Origin: Planctomycetota bacterium
GTDB taxonomy: Bacteria > Planctomycetota > Phycisphaerae > Phycisphaerales > SM1A02
Reading direction: 5' to 3'
NCBI GenBank assembly: GCA_024230295.1
Contig: JAAERN010000026.1
Span: 1-46,211, forward strand
Length of the DNA stretch: 46,211 bases
Made by a program: the position numbers and the translations under genes. The notes under the pieces were generated by a model. The model was not told the DNA's origin. It saw only the letters and a program-made list of their open reading frames with translations, and searched no databases. Numbering within the stretch: position 1 is the first letter of the stretch; every line of letters begins with the position of its first letter. Of the stretch, positions 43,798-46,211 are shown piece after piece.

Positions 43798-44408
43798 TGC
43801 CGTGCTATGAGTACGAGGGCGTTCGCCCGGTCATTGATGAGAAGGCGTTTGTGCATCCATCGGCTGTACTGATCGGGGACGTCATCATCGGGGCGCACTG
43901 TTTGGTCGGGCCCGCGGCAGTGCTTCGCGGAGACATCGGTCGGATTGAACTCAAGCCCGGGAGCAATGTGCAGGACTCTTGCGTTGTGCACAGTTTCCCA
44001 GGGAAGGATGTCCTCGTCTGTGAAAACGGCCATGTCGGCCACGGAGCAGTGCTGCACGGCTGTACGGTCGGACGAAATGCCTTGGTTGGAATGAACGCAG
44101 TCCTCATGGACGATGTCGTTGTCGGTGAGAACAGCATGGTTGGCGCGCTCTCATTTGTGAGGGAACGAACCGAGATCCCCCCCGGCACGCTGTGGGCGGG
44201 GACGCCGGCAAGGCAGATTCGTGAATTGGAAGAGCGGGAAGTAACTTGGAAATCACGCGGGACCGAGATCTATCAGCGGCTGGCCGAACGCCACCGGGAA
44301 ACGGGGATAGAAGTCGATCCGCTCGCGATCGCAGATGCCAACCGGTTGGCTCAGCGAGTGCCCGAGGTGATGTACGAGACAAAGCGGGCGGCCGGCGAGT
44401 CTGAGTAG
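43797..44408 (+). CDS. paaY: PaaY-like gamma-carbonic-anhydrase-fold thioesterase
   Basis: 203 residues from ATG 43797, whose A is the last base of the paaN stop (TGATG). A left-handed beta-helix of hexapeptide repeats runs through most of the protein (VIIGAHCLVGPAAVLRGDIG, GHVGHGAVLHGCTVGRNALV, VVVGENSMVGALSFV). The three His typical of the gamma-class zinc site are in HSF and GHVGHGAVLHG. The helical C-terminal end (about 150-203) is the PaaY extension. PaaY hydrolyses stalled CoA esters formed during phenylacetate breakdown. Its pairing with paaN supports this assignment; plain gamma-carbonic anhydrase remains possible. Confidence 0.88.
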   Translation: MPCYEYEGVRPVIDEKAFVHPSAVLIGDVIIGAHCLVGPAAVLRGDIGRIELKPGSNVQDSCVVHSFPGKDVLVCENGHVGHGAVLHGCTVGRNALVGMNAVLMDDVVVGENSMVGALSFVRERTEIPPGTLWAGTPARQIRELEEREVTWKSRGTEIYQRLAERHRETGIEVDPLAIADANRLAQRVPEVMYETKRAAGESE

Positions 44409-44430
44409 GCGCTGTTGCCAGCGATCGGAG

Positions 44431-44916
44431 TCATGCCGTAGGCGGTTTGGTGGCTTTTTCGAAGCACCATTTCGGTCCTGCCATTGTCCACTTGTCGACC
44501 TTGACGGTGCGGCCGCAGTCTGATGGGGTCATTGCAGTGAACGGAATGCTCGCACTGGCAGCACCGAGCGCTCGCCAAGGCAGGATGGGCTCAATGTGAA
44601 GGTAGTCCTCATCGGTCGCCGCGTTGATGCTGAGCCCCATGTTGACGAGCCCGAAACTGAATGACTGGAATGACTTCTTCTTTGCGGTGACAGGGACTTC
44701 CTGCGGAGGGAAAGCAGCCAACATCGGATTCCACAGCAACCTGAAGGCCGCGGACGCAATGACGGCCAGTGCGAACAAGGCAACGAACGTGATGATCGGT
44801 CCGTGGGACGGAGACGGCGCGTACATGAGTACGAGCACAATGCCCGTGACGAGGAAGCACTCAAAGACAACGAGCCACAGCAGAAAAACCCAGATGGGCA
44901 TTCGCTTCGTATTCAT
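44431..44916 (-). CDS. Small membrane protein, not recognised
   Basis: 161 residues from ATG 44916, which overlaps the upstream stop as ATGA (44913-44916). Two hydrophobic segments (IWVFLLWLVVFECFLVTGIV and IITFVALFALAVIASAAFRL) lie in the first ~60 residues. A soluble mixed domain follows, with YLHIEPILPWRALGAASAS and the Cys-bearing PSDCGRTVKV and KWCFEKATKP. It is translationally coupled to the dihydrolipoamide-dehydrogenase-like gene and convergent with paaY. No family is assigned. Confidence 0.7.
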   Translation of the reverse strand: MNTKRMPIWVFLLWLVVFECFLVTGIVLVLMYAPSPSHGPIITFVALFALAVIASAAFRLLWNPMLAAFPPQEVPVTAKKKSFQSFSFGLVNMGLSINAATDEDYLHIEPILPWRALGAASASIPFTAMTPSDCGRTVKVDKWTMAGPKWCFEKATKPPTA

Positions 44917-46163
44917 GAGGACGCAATCGCTTCGCGGGCTGCAAGACTGAGTGGGTCGCCTTGAATCGGGTGTGAGGGCACCATGTCGGCGAGATCCTGC
45001 AAGGTCGCGGCCATTTCGACGGCGGTTGTGAATCCATCGGCCAGTTTGCACGCGTCGCGGCCAGTAGCACCAGCCCCCGTGACGATTCCGGTCGAGCGGT
45101 TCCACCGCACCATGGCGACCCCATCCAAGGTGTCGACAGCGATGCTCAGTCCGGTCGGGGACCAGGGGACGGCGAAGGAAGCATCGTCCGGATCACAGTC
45201 AGCCATGTCGCCGCACCAACAGATCTCAGGATTGGTATAGACCAGTTGCGCCACCGTGGCCGGATCCCATGCACCGCTGGCTCCGACGATTGTTTCGGCG
45301 GCAATTCGCCCTCGGTGCATTGCGGCGCCGGCCCAAAGCGGCGGTCCCACACAATCGCCGGCGGCCAGAATCCGACGAGCGCTCGTGCGCATGTGTTCGT
45401 CAACTTGAATCCAACCATCCTCAATTGCGACGGAAGTGTCTTCCAAACCAAGGCCATCGAGCGAAGCGGTCCGATCACGGGCATCGATAACGAGGTCAGA
45501 CTTGGGAATATCAGGAATGTTGTCGTGTGACACGGTAAACAGGGCCGTCGACATCATCGGTTCGACAAGTGGCCGCGGGATATCGGGCAGTATGGTGGCC
45601 CCGCAGGGAACGAGGGTTGTCTCGGCTCCAAGTCCCGCAGCGATTGTCGCTGCTTCGACAGCGATTGCGTCGTTCCCAAGCACGGTGACTCGTCCGTCGG
45701 CAAGCGACGGGTTGAGGGGCAACAAATTGGGAGAGATGACGCGATCGCATTCAGGTATCGGTTCGCCTTCCCTTCGCTTGCTTCCGGTGCAGATGACAGC
45801 GTTGGCGAATCGAAATCTCGCGACCTCATCGCTGGCAACCTGCAATTCTCGGGGCCCGAGAAATCTCGCGGTGCCTCGAACAATGCGAACGGACTGAGCT
45901 TCGGCCGATGTCTCAAGCCGCTGGCCGAGCCGGACTCGATCGGTATCGACACGGGCAATGAGCGACTCTGCCGACCGATCATCGGAGGTTGCAAGTGCGT
46001 GTAGTAGCGTCTTCGTTGGCACACAGCCCTCATGCAGGCACGCGCCGCCAAGGCTCTCCCTGGGATCCACGATGATGACGTCTCGTCCCGCGGCCGAGGC
46101 GGCAAATGCGCAGGCATAGCCTGCCGGTCCGCCGCCGATGACGACAACATCAACATCTTCCAT
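44913..46163 (-). CDS. Dihydrolipoamide-dehydrogenase-like FAD disulfide oxidoreductase
   Basis: 416 residues from ATG 46163, shorter than lipoamide dehydrogenase (~465). ATG 46181 and GTG 46208 are alternatives upstream. It has FAD-binding VVIGGGPAGYACAFAASAAG, the redox-active pair in GGACLHEGCVPTK, NAVICTGSK, an NAD-binding region around VTVLGNDAIAVEAATIAAGL, and ILAAGDCVG with the second FAD Asp. The C-terminal interface normally carries HxHPTxxE; here it reads PSHPIQGD, so the first His is replaced by Ser and the Glu by Asp. This may weaken or change lipoamide chemistry. It could be a mercuric-reductase-like or other disulfide reductase. No E1/E2 subunit gene is within the window; upstream sequence is cut off after 46211. 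Confidence 0.82.
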   Translation of the reverse strand: MEDVDVVVIGGGPAGYACAFAASAAGRDVIIVDPRESLGGACLHEGCVPTKTLLHALATSDDRSAESLIARVDTDRVRLGQRLETSAEAQSVRIVRGTARFLGPRELQVASDEVARFRFANAVICTGSKRREGEPIPECDRVISPNLLPLNPSLADGRVTVLGNDAIAVEAATIAAGLGAETTLVPCGATILPDIPRPLVEPMMSTALFTVSHDNIPDIPKSDLVIDARDRTASLDGLGLEDTSVAIEDGWIQVDEHMRTSARRILAAGDCVGPPLWAGAAMHRGRIAAETIVGASGAWDPATVAQLVYTNPEICWCGDMADCDPDDASFAVPWSPTGLSIAVDTLDGVAMVRWNRSTGIVTGAGATGRDACKLADGFTTAVEMAATLQDLADMVPSHPIQGDPLSLAAREAIASS

Positions 46164-46211
46164 GAATTCGCCTACAACCATGGCCGTACTGTAGCCGTGG
46201 CCCGCCACGAA

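Overview
The window reads as a piece of a planctomycete chromosome, most likely a marine Phycisphaerales-type bacterium. Three things suggest this. Exported proteins end in a VPAPx - hydrophobic stretch - Arg-rich tail (a PEP-CTERM-like sorting signal, 25086-25775 and the remnant at 6061-6435). Dockerin-type EF-hand repeats sit on secreted proteins without any cellulosome (1-562, 676-2454). TPR-sulfotransferase, CehA/McbA PHP hydrolase and Gfo/Idh genes are also frequent in that group. The taxonomic placement is an inference from gene content; no rRNA is present. No phage, insertion sequence or CRISPR array was seen.

Layout. 1-2454: two secreted dockerin proteins, a truncated beta-helix protein and a GH18 chitinase with a CBM2 domain. 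2556-5759: a three-gene minus-strand nucleotide-sugar operon (dehydrogenase, epimerase, fucose-synthase-like). 5760-6474: a long spacer with a broken anchor-protein remnant. 6475-9603: a 1042-residue multidomain exported hydrolase. 9674-11113 and 18389-20861: a D-xylose catabolic set (xylB minus; Gfo/Idh oxidoreductase and xylA plus) interrupted by a five-gene minus-strand heavy-metal RND efflux block (11145-18242). 20822-25775: a PHP hydrolase, a TPR-sulfotransferase and a sorted exported protein, all minus. 25977-27197: two poorly characterised genes. 27293-29706: an ECF-type sigma factor with a Cys-containing C-terminal extension, followed by a membrane class III cyclase. 29866-31718: a CstB-like persulfide dioxygenase/rhodanese and a decayed rhodanese. 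31703-33103: YchF ATPase and a small Cys-rich lipoprotein. 33104-33675: a gene-poor stretch holding a strong orphan minus-strand terminator, hence a possible small RNA. 33676-36755: glpK-glpD. 36769-37747: an HD-GYP protein and tRNA-Arg(CCU). 37842-39278: a TPR protein with a promoter that predicts a leaderless message. 39295-41978: HdeD-like membrane protein and an APC permease fused to PTS-EIIA and RCK_C domains. 42106-44408: paaN-paaY. 44431-46163: a membrane protein and a dihydrolipoamide-dehydrogenase-like flavoprotein.

How the genes work together. The set suits a heterotroph living on polysaccharides and lipids: chitin hydrolysis, xylose isomerase/xylulokinase, glycerol kinase/dehydrogenase, an exported esterase and aromatic-acid detoxification (paaN/paaY). 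Envelope sugar synthesis, metal efflux and reactive-sulfur detoxification are also present. The most unusual objects are the multidomain hydrolase, the sigma factor-cyclase pair, the metal block splitting the xylose genes, the transporter with a signalling tail, and the orphan terminator at 33250-33286.
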